DNA of 64,000 nucleotides from an uncultured Alphaproteobacteria bacterium. GTDB lineage: Bacteria; Pseudomonadota; Alphaproteobacteria; Micavibrionales; Micavibrionaceae. Numbering within the stretch: position 1 is the first letter of the stretch; each line of letters opens with the position of its first letter. The notes below the pieces were generated by a model, which was not told the origin of the DNA, searched no databases, and saw only the letters and a list, made by a program, of their open reading frames with translations. The translations under genes were made by a program, and so were the position numbers. The DNA is taken from contig CAADGI010000005.1 in NCBI GenBank assembly GCA_900696495.1, forward strand, positions 141,972 through 205,971. The letters are read 5' to 3'. Shown here in pieces: positions 15,773 through 25,211 of the stretch.

Positions 15773-17029
15773 ATGAAAATTCTGAAATTATTGTTAGTTT
15801 TGATAGTGTTAGCGGCAATCGGCTTTGGCGCCGGGCGCCTGCTGACGAAGGGCGGCAAAGCCCCCGATGGCGCGGGCGCCCATGCTGCCGGCGCACCCGC
15901 TGAAATGCCTCCCATGCCCGTCCCGGCCATCGTGCTGGAAGAAGCCCCCGTCCAGATCTGGAAGGAATTCCCCGGCAGGCTGGAAGCGGTGGACAGCGTC
16001 GAGCTCCGCGCGCAGGTCAGCGGCACGATCAACGCGATCAAATTCGAGGACGGCCAGAGCGTGAACAAGGGCGATGTGCTCTTTGTCATCGATCCGCGTC
16101 CCTATGAAGCGGAAGTGTCGCAGGCGAAAGCGGATTTGCAGGCCGCAAAAAATCAATATGACCTCGCCGTCAAGGAACTGAAGCGCGCGGAAGAGCTGAT
16201 CGGCACCGGCGCGATTCCGAAACGCACATACGATGAACGGCTGAACACCGAACTCGTGACCAAGAGCGCGATTGCATCCGCAGAGGCAAGGCTGAAACGC
16301 GCGCAACTGAATCTGGATTACGCCTACGTCAAGGCGCCGATCTCGGGCCGCGTCAGCCGCGCCGAAATCACCGAAGGAAACCTGGTCGAGGCCGGGCCGA
16401 ACGCGCCGGTTCTGACGACAATTGTGTCCAGCGATGGCATTTACGCAGGCTTTGAAGTCGACGAGCAGACATACCTGCGCTACCTGCGCGGCGCGTCTTC
16501 AAACCGCGAGGAAGAGCAGAAAATCCCCGTAAGGCTTGCGCTGCAAAGCGCGCCGGATATCGTCTATGAGGGCAATATCCAGTCCTTCGACAACAAGATC
16601 GACGCGAGATCGGGCACCATCCGCGCCCGCGCGCATTTCAAGAACGAAGACGGCGCGTTGCTGCCCGGCATGTTCGTGACCGTGCGCATCGGCAGTCCGC
16701 AGACAAAGACCGCGATTGTCGTTCCCGAACGCGCCATCGGCACCGACCAGGACCGCAAATATGTTTACATCGTCGGGCCTGAGAACAAGGTGGCCTACCG
16801 CGAAGTCGCTCCGGGCGAGTCCGTCAACGGCAGTCGCATCATCACCAGCGGCCTCGCCGCGGGTGAAATGGTCATCACCGACGGCGTCATGAAAATTCAC
16901 CCCGACATGGTGGTCGCGCCGCAAACCGACGGCCCCGCAGCGGCGGAAGCGCCGCCCGCGCCTGCTGCTGCTCCTGAAGCGATCGAAGCCGCGCCCGCGG
17001 AAGAAACCCCGGAAAAGACCGAGCCGTGA
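15773..17029 (+). CDS. RND efflux periplasmic adaptor (MexA/AcrA type)
   Basis: This is a membrane fusion protein of 418 residues. The N-terminus is a signal anchor (LKLLLVLIVLAAIGFGAG, residues about 4-21), followed by a lipoyl half (ELRAQVSGTINAIKFEDGQS), an alpha-hairpin of about 60 residues, the second lipoyl half (YVKAPISGRVSRAEITEGNL) and beta-barrel domains. The tail is Ala/Pro/Glu-rich and likely disordered. It bridges the inner-membrane pump encoded next to an outer-membrane channel. ATG 15773 is chosen because it gives a proper signal anchor and follows GAGGGAT; the upstream GTG does not. The stop overlaps the pump start (GTGA). Confidence 0.93.
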   Translation: MKILKLLLVLIVLAAIGFGAGRLLTKGGKAPDGAGAHAAGAPAEMPPMPVPAIVLEEAPVQIWKEFPGRLEAVDSVELRAQVSGTINAIKFEDGQSVNKGDVLFVIDPRPYEAEVSQAKADLQAAKNQYDLAVKELKRAEELIGTGAIPKRTYDERLNTELVTKSAIASAEARLKRAQLNLDYAYVKAPISGRVSRAEITEGNLVEAGPNAPVLTTIVSSDGIYAGFEVDEQTYLRYLRGASSNREEEQKIPVRLALQSAPDIVYEGNIQSFDNKIDARSGTIRARAHFKNEDGALLPGMFVTVRIGSPQTKTAIVVPERAIGTDQDRKYVYIVGPENKVAYREVAPGESVNGSRIITSGLAAGEMVITDGVMKIHPDMVVAPQTDGPAAAEAPPAPAAAPEAIEAAPAEETPEKTEP

Positions 17030-20000
17030 CGCATATCCCATCCAAAGAGCAGATGGAGAACCCGGGCCCGGTTACATTCTCGAGCTTCTTCATCGACAGG
17101 CCGATTTTCGCGGCCGTGCTCTCGATCCTTGTCTTTATCGCCGGCACCATCGCGATGTTCCAGCTGCCCGTTGCCGAATATCCGGGCGTCACGCCGCCCA
17201 CGGTCAATGTCGTCGCGTTTTTCCCCGGCGCCAACCCCGCCGTCGTCGCTGAAACCGTCGCGGGTCCGCTGGAGGAGCAGATCAATGGCGTCGAGAACAT
17301 GCTCTATATGTCCTCGCTGGTTTCCGCCGAAGGCCAGCTCAGCCTGACGGTCACATTTAAAATCGGCACCAATCCCGACCTCGCCCAGCAGATGGTGCAG
17401 AACCGGGTCCAGCAGGCCCTGCCGCGCCTGCCCGACATCGTCCGCCAGCTCGGCGTGACGGTGATCAAAAGCTCGCCCGACCTGACGCTGGTCGTGCACA
17501 TCCTTTCGCCGAATAACCGTTACGATATGCTTTACCTGCGCAATTACGCCGCGCTGAACATCCGCGACCAGCTGGCGAAGGTTCAGGGCGTCGGCAATGT
17601 CGAGATTTTCGGCTCCGGCAACTACGCGATGCGCGTCTGGCTGAACCCCGACAAGATCGCCGAGCGTGGCATGAACGCGACCGAAGTCGTCAACGCCATC
17701 CGTGGCCAGAATATACAGGTCGCCGCCGGAACCATCGGCGGACCGCCCTATAACAAGGGCGCGCAGATGCAGTTCCCGATCAACACGCAAGGCCGCCTGC
17801 AGACCCCCGAGGATTTCGAAAAAATCATCATCAAGCGTGACGCCAATGGCGCGATCACACGCCTTGGCGATGTCGCCCGCGTCGAAATCGACGCCGAGCA
17901 ATACGGCATGATGTCGCTATTGAACAATAAACAGGCTGTCGGCGCCGGTATTTTCTCCGCCCCTGAAGCGAACGCGCTGGAAATTTCGCGCAACGTCCGC
18001 GCGACAATGGAGGAGCTCAAGAAAAACTTCCCCGAGGATATCGATTACGCCATCGTCTATGACCCGACTACATTCGTTAAGGATTCCATCGAGGCGGTTA
18101 TCCATACGCTGCTGGAAGCCATCCTTCTCGTCGTTCTTGTCGTAATCGTATTCCTGCAGACCTGGCGTGCGTCCTTTATCCCGTTGCTGGCCGTCCCGGT
18201 TTCGATCATCGGCACCTTCGCCTTTATGATGTTGTTTGGGTTCTCGATCAATGTTCTTTCACTGTTCGGATTAATCCTCGCGATTGGTATCGTCGTCGAT
18301 GACGCCATCGTCGTCGTCGAAAACGCCGAGCGGAACATTGAAAATGGCCTATCCCCGCGCGCCGCCGCCATGCAGGCCATGAGCGAGGTGACCGGCCCGA
18401 TCCTGGCTACCGGTCTCGTGCTGACCGCCGTATTCGTACCCATCGCCTTCATCAGCGGCCTGACAGGCCAGTTTTACAAGCAGTTCGCGCTGACAATCGC
18501 CATCGCCACCGTCATTTCCACGGTCAATTCCCTGACGCTTAGTCCCGCGCTCTGCGCATTAATGCTGCGCGGTCATGACCAGCCAAAAGATGCGCTCATG
18601 CGCGGCATGGATTTCACGCTCGGCTGGTTCTTCAAGGGTTTCAATATTTTCTTCAGCAACGCCACGAAATTTTACTCCAAAGTCGTCAGGACAACGCTGA
18701 ATTTCAAGGCCCTCGCCTTCCTCGTTTATCTTGGTCTCATAGGCCTTACCGTTTACATCTTCCAGCTCGTCCCGCCCGGATTCGTGCCCGCGCAGGACAA
18801 GCAATACCTGATTTCATTCGCCCAGCTTCCCTCCGGCTCGACGCTTGAGCGCACGGAACAGATTATCCGCGACATGTCGGAAATCGCCATGAAGGAACCC
18901 GGCGTTGAAAATGCCGTCGCCTTCCCCGGTCTTTCGGTGAACGGTTTCATGAGCAGCTCCAGCGCCGGCATCGTCTTCCTGACGCTAAAACCTTTTAAAG
19001 AAAGAACCTCGCACGAACTCAGCGCGCAATCGATCGCCAACAGCATCCAGCAAAAATATATGGGCATCCAGGGCGCGTTCGTCGTCATCTTCCCGCCGCC
19101 CGCGGTCATGGGACTCGGCACGATCGGCGGGTTTAAGCTGCAAATCCAGGACCGCCTCGACCAGGGCTACCAGGCGCTCGACGGCGTCGTGAAAGCCGTC
19201 ACGGGCCGGGCCTGGCAAACGCCGGAACTGGCGGGCGTGTTTTCAAGCTACAACATCAACGTGCCGCAGCTCTATGCCGACCTTGACCGCGCCAAGGCCA
19301 TCCAGCTCGGCATTCCGATCAACGAAATATTCGAGGCCATGCAGATTTATCTCGGCTCGCTCTACATCAACGACTTCAACCAGTTCGGACGCACCTACCA
19401 AGTCATCGCGCAGGCCGACAAGGAATACCGCTCGAAGCCGGAAGACATCATGAAACTTCAGGTGCGCAACAATGACGGCCAGATGGTGCCGCTCGGCTCT
19501 GTCGTAACAGTGAAGGAAACATTCGGACCTGAAACCGCGATGCGTTACAACGCCTTCCGTTCCGCCGACATCAACGGCGATGCCGGCCCCGGATTCTCGA
19601 GCGGCGAGGCGCAGGCAGCGATGGCAAAAATCCTTGACGAAACCCTGCCGCAGGGCATGACTTATGAGTGGACGGACCTGACCTACCAGAAAATCCTCGC
19701 GGGCAATACGACCGTTTTCATTTTTCCGCTTTGCATTCTGCTCGTATTGCTGGTTCTGGCCGCGCAATATGAAAGCCTGACCCTGCCGATCGCCGTCATC
19801 CTCATCGTGCCGATGACGATTTTGTCGGCGATCTTCGGCGTACACATGACGGGCGGCGACAACAACATTTTTACGCAGATCAGTTTGTTCGTCTTGGCGG
19901 GCCTTGCGTGCAAAAACGCGATCCTGATCGTCGAATTCGCGCGCGAGCTTGAGCACCGCGGCCGCACGACCGTCGAGGCTGCCATCGAGGCCAGCCGCCT

Positions 20001-20208
20001 TCGTCTGCGCCCCATTCTCATGACCTCTTTCGCCTTCATCATGGGCGTGACGCCGCTCATCACCTCGCACGGCGCGGGCGCGGAAATGCGCCACGCCATC
20101 GGTATCGCGGTATTTTCGGGCATGCTCGGCGTGACGTTCTTCGGCCTGGTGTTGACGCCTATTTTCTATGTTCTGCTGCGCAAGCTTTCGCGCACACCCA
20201 GGGTCTAG
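17026..20208 (+). CDS. RND multidrug efflux pump (HAE1/AcrB family)
   Basis: This 1060-residue inner-membrane proton antiporter has the AcrB plan: TM1 after SSFFIDRPIFAAVLSIL, a large periplasmic loop, TM2-6 with the proton-relay Asp pair (GIVVDDAIVVVENAER), a second periplasmic loop and TM7-12 with the relay lysine (AGLACKNAILIVEFAREL). It would export hydrophobic compounds with the adaptor just upstream. The GTG at 17026 overlaps the adaptor stop; ATG 17053 is an alternative. No TolC-like channel gene lies in this window, so the outer-membrane partner is elsewhere. It converges with an ABC exporter operon, the 3' ends overlapping by 4 bases. Confidence 0.95.
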   Translation: MTHIPSKEQMENPGPVTFSSFFIDRPIFAAVLSILVFIAGTIAMFQLPVAEYPGVTPPTVNVVAFFPGANPAVVAETVAGPLEEQINGVENMLYMSSLVSAEGQLSLTVTFKIGTNPDLAQQMVQNRVQQALPRLPDIVRQLGVTVIKSSPDLTLVVHILSPNNRYDMLYLRNYAALNIRDQLAKVQGVGNVEIFGSGNYAMRVWLNPDKIAERGMNATEVVNAIRGQNIQVAAGTIGGPPYNKGAQMQFPINTQGRLQTPEDFEKIIIKRDANGAITRLGDVARVEIDAEQYGMMSLLNNKQAVGAGIFSAPEANALEISRNVRATMEELKKNFPEDIDYAIVYDPTTFVKDSIEAVIHTLLEAILLVVLVVIVFLQTWRASFIPLLAVPVSIIGTFAFMMLFGFSINVLSLFGLILAIGIVVDDAIVVVENAERNIENGLSPRAAAMQAMSEVTGPILATGLVLTAVFVPIAFISGLTGQFYKQFALTIAIATVISTVNSLTLSPALCALMLRGHDQPKDALMRGMDFTLGWFFKGFNIFFSNATKFYSKVVRTTLNFKALAFLVYLGLIGLTVYIFQLVPPGFVPAQDKQYLISFAQLPSGSTLERTEQIIRDMSEIAMKEPGVENAVAFPGLSVNGFMSSSSAGIVFLTLKPFKERTSHELSAQSIANSIQQKYMGIQGAFVVIFPPPAVMGLGTIGGFKLQIQDRLDQGYQALDGVVKAVTGRAWQTPELAGVFSSYNINVPQLYADLDRAKAIQLGIPINEIFEAMQIYLGSLYINDFNQFGRTYQVIAQADKEYRSKPEDIMKLQVRNNDGQMVPLGSVVTVKETFGPETAMRYNAFRSADINGDAGPGFSSGEAQAAMAKILDETLPQGMTYEWTDLTYQKILAGNTTVFIFPLCILLVLLVLAAQYESLTLPIAVILIVPMTILSAIFGVHMTGGDNNIFTQISLFVLAGLACKNAILIVEFARELEHRGRTTVEAAIEASRLRLRPILMTSFAFIMGVTPLITSHGAGAEMRHAIGIAVFSGMLGVTFFGLVLTPIFYVLLRKLSRTPRV

Positions 20209-20885
20209 TCTTTCACGATTTTTCCATCGACGATGTGAATACGGCGGTCGGCCATCCCTGCAAAATCCATATCATGCGTGACGGCGACCACCGCGCGTTT
20301 CTGCGTGCGGGCCAACTCACGGAATATATCATGCACCGCGGCGCTTGCCGCCGTATCCAGGTTGCCGGTCGGCTCGTCGGCCAGCAATAGCATGGGGTCA
20401 TTGGCAAGCGCCCGGGCGATGGCCACGCGCTGACATTGACCGCCCGACATTTTGCGCGGGAGTTTATGCATGTGATCTTTTAATCCCAAATCCGTCAGCA
20501 ACTGCGCGGCGCGGGCCTTCATTTCCTGTTCCGTCATTTTCCCAAGGCGGCGCATCGGCATCATCACGTTTTCAAGCGCGGTGAATTCCGGCAACAGGAA
20601 ATGGAACTGGAAAACGAAACCGATTTTCTCGAGCCTGACGGCGGCAAGCTCGTCGTCTGTCATCTCCGCCGTGCTCAGACCGTCAATCTTGATCTGCCCT
20701 GACGTCGGGTGATCGAGCAGCCCGAGAAGATAAAGCAGCGACGATTTCCCTGATCCTGAAGGCCCCGTGACAACAACGAATTCGCCCGCCTTGATCTCGA
20801 CATCCGCGCCGCGCACCAGCGTCACCGGTACATCGCCGGGCAGTGTGCGCGTGATATTCTCAGTCTTGAGAAGGATGTCAGCCAT
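20205..20885 (-). CDS. ABC transporter ATPase (MacB/LolD/DevA type)
   Basis: This 226-residue ATPase has Walker A at residues 41-48 (GPSGSGKS), a Q-loop (FVFQFHFLLPEFTALENVM), signature motif MSGGQCQRVAIARALA, Walker B LLLADEPTGNLD and switch histidine VAVTHDMDF. GNLDTAAS is typical of LolD/MacB-type ATPases. It is the third gene of the adaptor-permease-ATPase operon, which matches DevBCA gene order, and is immediately downstream of the permease (no gap). Confidence 0.92.
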   Translation of the reverse strand: MADILLKTENITRTLPGDVPVTLVRGADVEIKAGEFVVVTGPSGSGKSSLLYLLGLLDHPTSGQIKIDGLSTAEMTDDELAAVRLEKIGFVFQFHFLLPEFTALENVMMPMRRLGKMTEQEMKARAAQLLTDLGLKDHMHKLPRKMSGGQCQRVAIARALANDPMLLLADEPTGNLDTAASAAVHDIFRELARTQKRAVVAVTHDMDFAGMADRRIHIVDGKIVKD

Positions 20886-22130
20886 TTACATCCCTCCCCT
20901 CAGGATATCGACGGGAAGAACCTCCGCCGCCTTGCGCGCGGGCAGGTAAGAGGCAAATAGCGCCGCGAAAAACGCGAACGCTCCCGCGATCACGAATTGC
21001 GGCAAACTCCAGTCGAGTGGCATCGATATTTCTTCGGTCAGCCCGGGCGGCTTGAAACGCACCTGCATGAGCGCGAACATCAACAGACAGCCAAGCGGCA
21101 GGCCAGCCGTGAGTCCCGCAAAACCGAGTAACGCCCCCTGAATCACGAAAATCTCTTTAATATCGCCCGCGCGGAAACCCATCGATTTCAGGATGGCGAT
21201 GTCGCGGTGCTTTTCCATGACGACGGTGGAAATGATGTTGTAAATCCCGAATGCCGCGACGATCAGAACCGCGCTCACCACTGAATACATGATGATATTG
21301 CGGATGACGAGCGTGCTGGTGATGTCCTCGGACGCTTCCTGCCAGGAAACGGCCTTGTAACCGATGCGGCTTTCAAGCTGCGCGGCGAAATCGCGGGCGC
21401 GCTCGGCCCTGTCGAGTTTTATGATGATTGTATTGGCGCGGTTCGAGCGGTCGGTCAGCGCCTGCACGCGCTTGATATCAACGAAGGCCTGCGTTTCATC
21501 GTAATCGGAACGGCCCGTCTGGAACTGCGCGACGATTTTGAACACGCGCACCTGCCCGGTGGATGACGCCAGCGTGATATTATCGCCCATCCCCAGCGAC
21601 ATTTTATCCATCAGCGCCTTGCCGACCGCGATGCCGTTCCGGTCGGCGATAATGTCATCCACCGATCCCTGCAGCATATGCTCCTCGATCGTGGTGATAT
21701 CGCGGATATCCTCCGGCACCATGCCGTTGAGCACGATATTGACGTCTTTCCCTGCGAAACTGAGAATCGCCTGCCCGCTCAGCACCGGGGACGCGCGCAC
21801 GCCGGGCTGGCGTTTCAATCCTTCAACGATCCGGCGGTAGCCGCGAATGCCGCGCGTTTCCGTTAATGGCTTCACATTGCGCAGTTCGATCAGCGCGCCC
21901 GGATATTCATCCTCGACCGGCTGTTTTTTAACGCCGCGATATTCGTCTGAAATCGTGATGTGCGGCGAATTATCGACCAGCCGCGCGATAAAATCCTTCT
22001 GCGAACCCTGCATCAGCGAGGAAATGGCGAGAAAAAACGCAACGCCGATGATAATGCCGAGCAGCGACACCACGCTCTGCCGCTTGCGGGCGAGAAGATG
22101 CCGGAGCGCGATGAAAACCGTCAGGCGCAT
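20886..22130 (-). CDS. ABC transporter permease (FtsX-like, MacB/LolC type)
   Basis: This 414-residue protein has the type VII permease layout: one N-terminal transmembrane segment (VSLLGIIIGVAFFLAISSLM, about residues 19-38), a MacB-PCD periplasmic domain of about 230 residues, then three C-terminal membrane segments (the first VVSAVLIVAAFGIYNIISTV). Such permeases work by mechanotransmission to extract lipids, lipoproteins or peptides from the membrane. Its ATG shares the last base of the adaptor gene. It pairs with the ATPase encoded next. Confidence 0.9.
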   Translation of the reverse strand: MRLTVFIALRHLLARKRQSVVSLLGIIIGVAFFLAISSLMQGSQKDFIARLVDNSPHITISDEYRGVKKQPVEDEYPGALIELRNVKPLTETRGIRGYRRIVEGLKRQPGVRASPVLSGQAILSFAGKDVNIVLNGMVPEDIRDITTIEEHMLQGSVDDIIADRNGIAVGKALMDKMSLGMGDNITLASSTGQVRVFKIVAQFQTGRSDYDETQAFVDIKRVQALTDRSNRANTIIIKLDRAERARDFAAQLESRIGYKAVSWQEASEDITSTLVIRNIIMYSVVSAVLIVAAFGIYNIISTVVMEKHRDIAILKSMGFRAGDIKEIFVIQGALLGFAGLTAGLPLGCLLMFALMQVRFKPPGLTEEISMPLDWSLPQFVIAGAFAFFAALFASYLPARKAAEVLPVDILRGGM

Positions 22131-23143
22131 CAGGGCGCCTTCCAGTCCGTCATTTTTATATGGACGTTTTGGCCTTCTTCCGGGCTGGCGCCGGGATCGA
22201 GAACGACAACATCTTCCGCTGTAATGCCGCTGCGGATTTCAACGGCGGACGGCGTTTTCGCGCCGGTCTCAACAGTACGCCGCGCGAGTTTGCCATCCTG
22301 CACCACCCAGACTGTATCGCTTTTCACCGCAGCCGTCGGAACCAGCAGCGCATCTTTCGTCTCGCTGATAAGAATATTCGTCTCCGCCGTCATGCCGGTC
22401 ATCAGCGGCGTCTGGCCCTCGATGCCTATACGCACGCGGTAGCTGCGCGAAACCGCATCGCCCTTGGGCGTGATGCTGTCGACCTTGCCCCTGAAATCCT
22501 TGCCCGGGAAAGCATCGGCGCGAATGAGAACCGGCATGCTTGCTTTCACCAGCGCGATATCCTCCTCGTCCACCTCCGCCGAAATGCGCAGCGGCGCGCA
22601 GCAGGACAGCCAGAACACCGGCTGGTTCGCGGGGATAAGCTCGCCCACCTCGCCGTCGCGGCGCATGACAAGACCATCCTCCGGCGCGATCAACTGCATG
22701 TAGCCAAGCTGCGCCTTGATCCGCTCCACCGACGCGCGCGCGGCATCGAGATCGGCCTTGCTCTGGTCCGCCGTTCCCTTCGAAATCGCGCCGCGCTTTA
22801 AAAGTTCGGCCTTGCGCGCGTAATCTTTCTCCGCGAACTCGGCGCGGGCGCGAACTTCCTCAAGCTGGTTTTGAATATCGCTGTCTTCGAGCTGGCCGAG
22901 CACATCGCCTTTTTTCACGATATGGCCTTCGTCAGCCTGCAGGCTCATGAGCCGCGCCGTGCTGCGCGGCGCGATCGGCATCATCACGGTCGGCTCGACA
23001 GTCCCGGTCGCATATACCGCCTGCACCGCCGGGCCGCGCACAGGGCGCACGGTTTCAAGCGCCGACTCATTTCTGCCCTGAATGGCTAAAAAACCCGCCG
23101 CCAGCGCGGCTAAAACGATAAGAGGCAAAAGAATTTTTTTCAT
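22130..23143 (-). CDS. Periplasmic adaptor of ABC exporter (HlyD/MacA/DevB type)
   Basis: This 337-residue membrane fusion protein has an N-terminal anchor (ILLPLIVLAALAAGFLAI), the lipoyl motif SLQADEGHIVKKGDVLGQLE, a helical hairpin of moderate length (ARAEFAEKDYARKAELLKR) and the second lipoyl half LIAPEDGLVMRRDGEVGELI. The 13-codon upstream extension is discarded because ATG 23143 follows AAGGA and starts the anchor at once. First gene of the exporter operon. The substrate is unknown; candidates are lipoproteins, glycolipids or peptides. Confidence 0.9.
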   Translation of the reverse strand: MKKILLPLIVLAALAAGFLAIQGRNESALETVRPVRGPAVQAVYATGTVEPTVMMPIAPRSTARLMSLQADEGHIVKKGDVLGQLEDSDIQNQLEEVRARAEFAEKDYARKAELLKRGAISKGTADQSKADLDAARASVERIKAQLGYMQLIAPEDGLVMRRDGEVGELIPANQPVFWLSCCAPLRISAEVDEEDIALVKASMPVLIRADAFPGKDFRGKVDSITPKGDAVSRSYRVRIGIEGQTPLMTGMTAETNILISETKDALLVPTAAVKSDTVWVVQDGKLARRTVETGAKTPSAVEIRSGITAEDVVVLDPGASPEEGQNVHIKMTDWKAP

Positions 23144-23295
23144 GGCCGGTCCTTGCTCTGCGGGCGTATCGGATTGGGGCAAAACGTTTAAATGCCTGTT
23201 TTATCTAGCATTACGGCCCGGCCATGACCAGTCCTGCTGAATTTTGCGGATTTTCCTGCAAAAAGGTACAATGTGTCCAAGACCAAAAAGACGAT

Positions 23296-23341
23296 CCGTT
23301 AACTTTTTGTAAAGAATTAAGAATTACTTTACATACAACGG
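23296..23341. promoter_or_regulatory. Nested inverted repeats upstream of the coiled-coil gene
   Basis: TGTAAAG (23308-23314) and CTTTACA (23327-23333) are perfect inverted 7-mers, and CCGTT (23296-23300) and AACGG (23337-23341) form an outer pair. The centre AATTAAGAATTA is AT-rich. It has no trailing T-run, so an operator is more likely than a terminator. It lies 67 bases before the start at 23408. Confidence 0.4.
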
Positions 23342-23407
23342 GCAAACGACGGTAATAAAAAACAAAAAGGCCATAAAAACAGGCCACGATAATAGAAGGT
23401 GTGAAGC

Positions 23408-25060
23408 ATGGTGGACGACAAGATTCACCCAAAGGGTTCTGGCCCCGATAAAGTTGCTCCTGAAGAGGAGAACAGCACCGACCCATCGAAATACTATCGC
23501 AATCTTCACCTCGCCGACGGCGGTCATACGAGCTTTGCTCACCTCAGCATTTTCGACAAGGTCGAACAGGAAGAAAAACGGCGAGAATCAAGAGATTTCC
23601 TGAGATCCCTGCTCAACCAGGCTTTTATTGATGATCTGGAACGCCGCAATAATGAGCTTCTGGATCTTATAATGCAGACCGAGGAAAACCTGCAGAACAC
23701 AGAAAATGAGCGCGAAGCAGCTCTTTCAGAATTGAAAGACGCGGAACGTAAACTGACAACAAGTGAGCATGGCAGGGACCAGGCCGAAAAGATCCTCGAG
23801 GAAGTGCAACGGCAACAGGATGCCGCCGATGATCTGGTTCAGCAGGCCCAGGCAGATTTTCCTGACAATGTCTTAACGGATGACATGGTACAGCTTACCT
23901 TTAAGCTTGATAACGGCAAAGACAGGCCTCATGTGGCGGACGTTCAGGTCGCGGTATACAAGGAAAACGGTAAATATTACTTCACGAACCCGCTGACCGG
24001 GCTGCCGCAGGAAGTCTCTGAAGAACAGCAAAAAGAAATACTAAAACAGCTAAAAGAGGGCAAAAAAACCTATGACGAATTGCCCGGGGACGTAAAACAC
24101 AAGATCGACCACCATTATAACGGGGCTGCACACAATTTTATCTTGCATGCACTGCATGCCGATCAGCACAGGGCGGAGCTTGAAAAAGCGCAGGAAGATC
24201 TGGAAACCAAAAGAAAAGAATATATCGAGCAGCGCGACAAGGTGAGCGAACTGAAACAAAAAATTCGCGAGATAGACAGTGAAATAGAAGAGTTAAAAAA
24301 CAAGAAATCGACCTATAAAAGCGAACTGAAAGAAAACGAGAAGCGGTTGGAAATACTGTACGCCGAGCGCGAAGCATTACATGAACAAAAGATATCGGCA
24401 AAAAAACAGCTCAGGGAAAACAGGAAAGAACTGCGCCAGTCGCTTGAGGCGAATCAGGAAGCTGCGGCAAAATATTTTGAAGCGGCGCAGGCCCAGAGCG
24501 ATTACAGCAAAAAAGCTCTTGAAGCCTGGAAAAATTACCAGGATTGCAAGAGCGATGAAAAGACGCTGCAGCAAATGGGGATCGCGGTTGTTGATGTCGT
24601 GCACCAGGATCCTGCGCACCCCGGATCGCATGCGCACATGGTGCACACGGTGCACAGGGATGAAAGCGGTTACTACTACCTGGATGCTCATAATCTGCGG
24701 CAGGATTTAAGCGCGGATTCAATCAGGCCCGGAACAAAAGCGGTTGAAGATCTTGCAGGTGATGAACATGTGCAGAAAGCCGTACTGCTTTACGATCAGA
24801 AAGCGGACAAATTCCACACAACGCTACATGAATTCGAAAAACTCAGTCACGAGACCGAGAGCTTCATAAACGGAAACGACGATGAAAAACCTGAATCATC
24901 CACCCATACTTACTTCAGCAATGAAAAACCAATGACGGGCCTGACTGAAACCGGCGTGTTCGCCGAAGCCGCGGGCCGACCTTACACCGCGCCGCATGAA
25001 CATGAACACGGCCTCACTGCGCCTGCAATACCGCTTAAAAAAGACGGACCAGCCACCTGA
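23408..25060 (+). CDS. Large coiled-coil protein with two related insert domains
   Basis: No family is recognised in this 550-residue protein. There is no signal peptide or membrane segment. Heptad-rich coiled coils cover about residues 50-145 (LERRNNELLDLIMQTEENLQ) and 255-390 (KRKEYIEQRDKVSELKQKIR). Each is followed by a small beta-type domain, about 160-200 (VADVQVAVYKENGKYYFTN) and 396-430 (HAHMVHTVHRDESGYYYLDA), which share a V-V----G-YYF/Y core, so an internal duplication is likely. The C-terminus is His- and Pro-rich (APHEHEHGL). AGAAGG precedes the ATG. A peptidoglycan hydrolase gene follows 145 bases later in the same direction. Confidence 0.75.
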   Translation: MVDDKIHPKGSGPDKVAPEEENSTDPSKYYRNLHLADGGHTSFAHLSIFDKVEQEEKRRESRDFLRSLLNQAFIDDLERRNNELLDLIMQTEENLQNTENEREAALSELKDAERKLTTSEHGRDQAEKILEEVQRQQDAADDLVQQAQADFPDNVLTDDMVQLTFKLDNGKDRPHVADVQVAVYKENGKYYFTNPLTGLPQEVSEEQQKEILKQLKEGKKTYDELPGDVKHKIDHHYNGAAHNFILHALHADQHRAELEKAQEDLETKRKEYIEQRDKVSELKQKIREIDSEIEELKNKKSTYKSELKENEKRLEILYAEREALHEQKISAKKQLRENRKELRQSLEANQEAAAKYFEAAQAQSDYSKKALEAWKNYQDCKSDEKTLQQMGIAVVDVVHQDPAHPGSHAHMVHTVHRDESGYYYLDAHNLRQDLSADSIRPGTKAVEDLAGDEHVQKAVLLYDQKADKFHTTLHEFEKLSHETESFINGNDDEKPESSTHTYFSNEKPMTGLTETGVFAEAAGRPYTAPHEHEHGLTAPAIPLKKDGPAT

Positions 25061-25211
25061 CACGAATAGCTGAGTAATTTCAATATATTAGAACAAAAAT
25101 ATCGAAAGGACCAAACCTCCGGAAACTTGAAAAAAAGCCCCGTTTCGACTACAATGAGGGTAATTAAATTATAAAAAAATACTGGTAATTAGAGATACTT
25201 AGGGTGTGACA

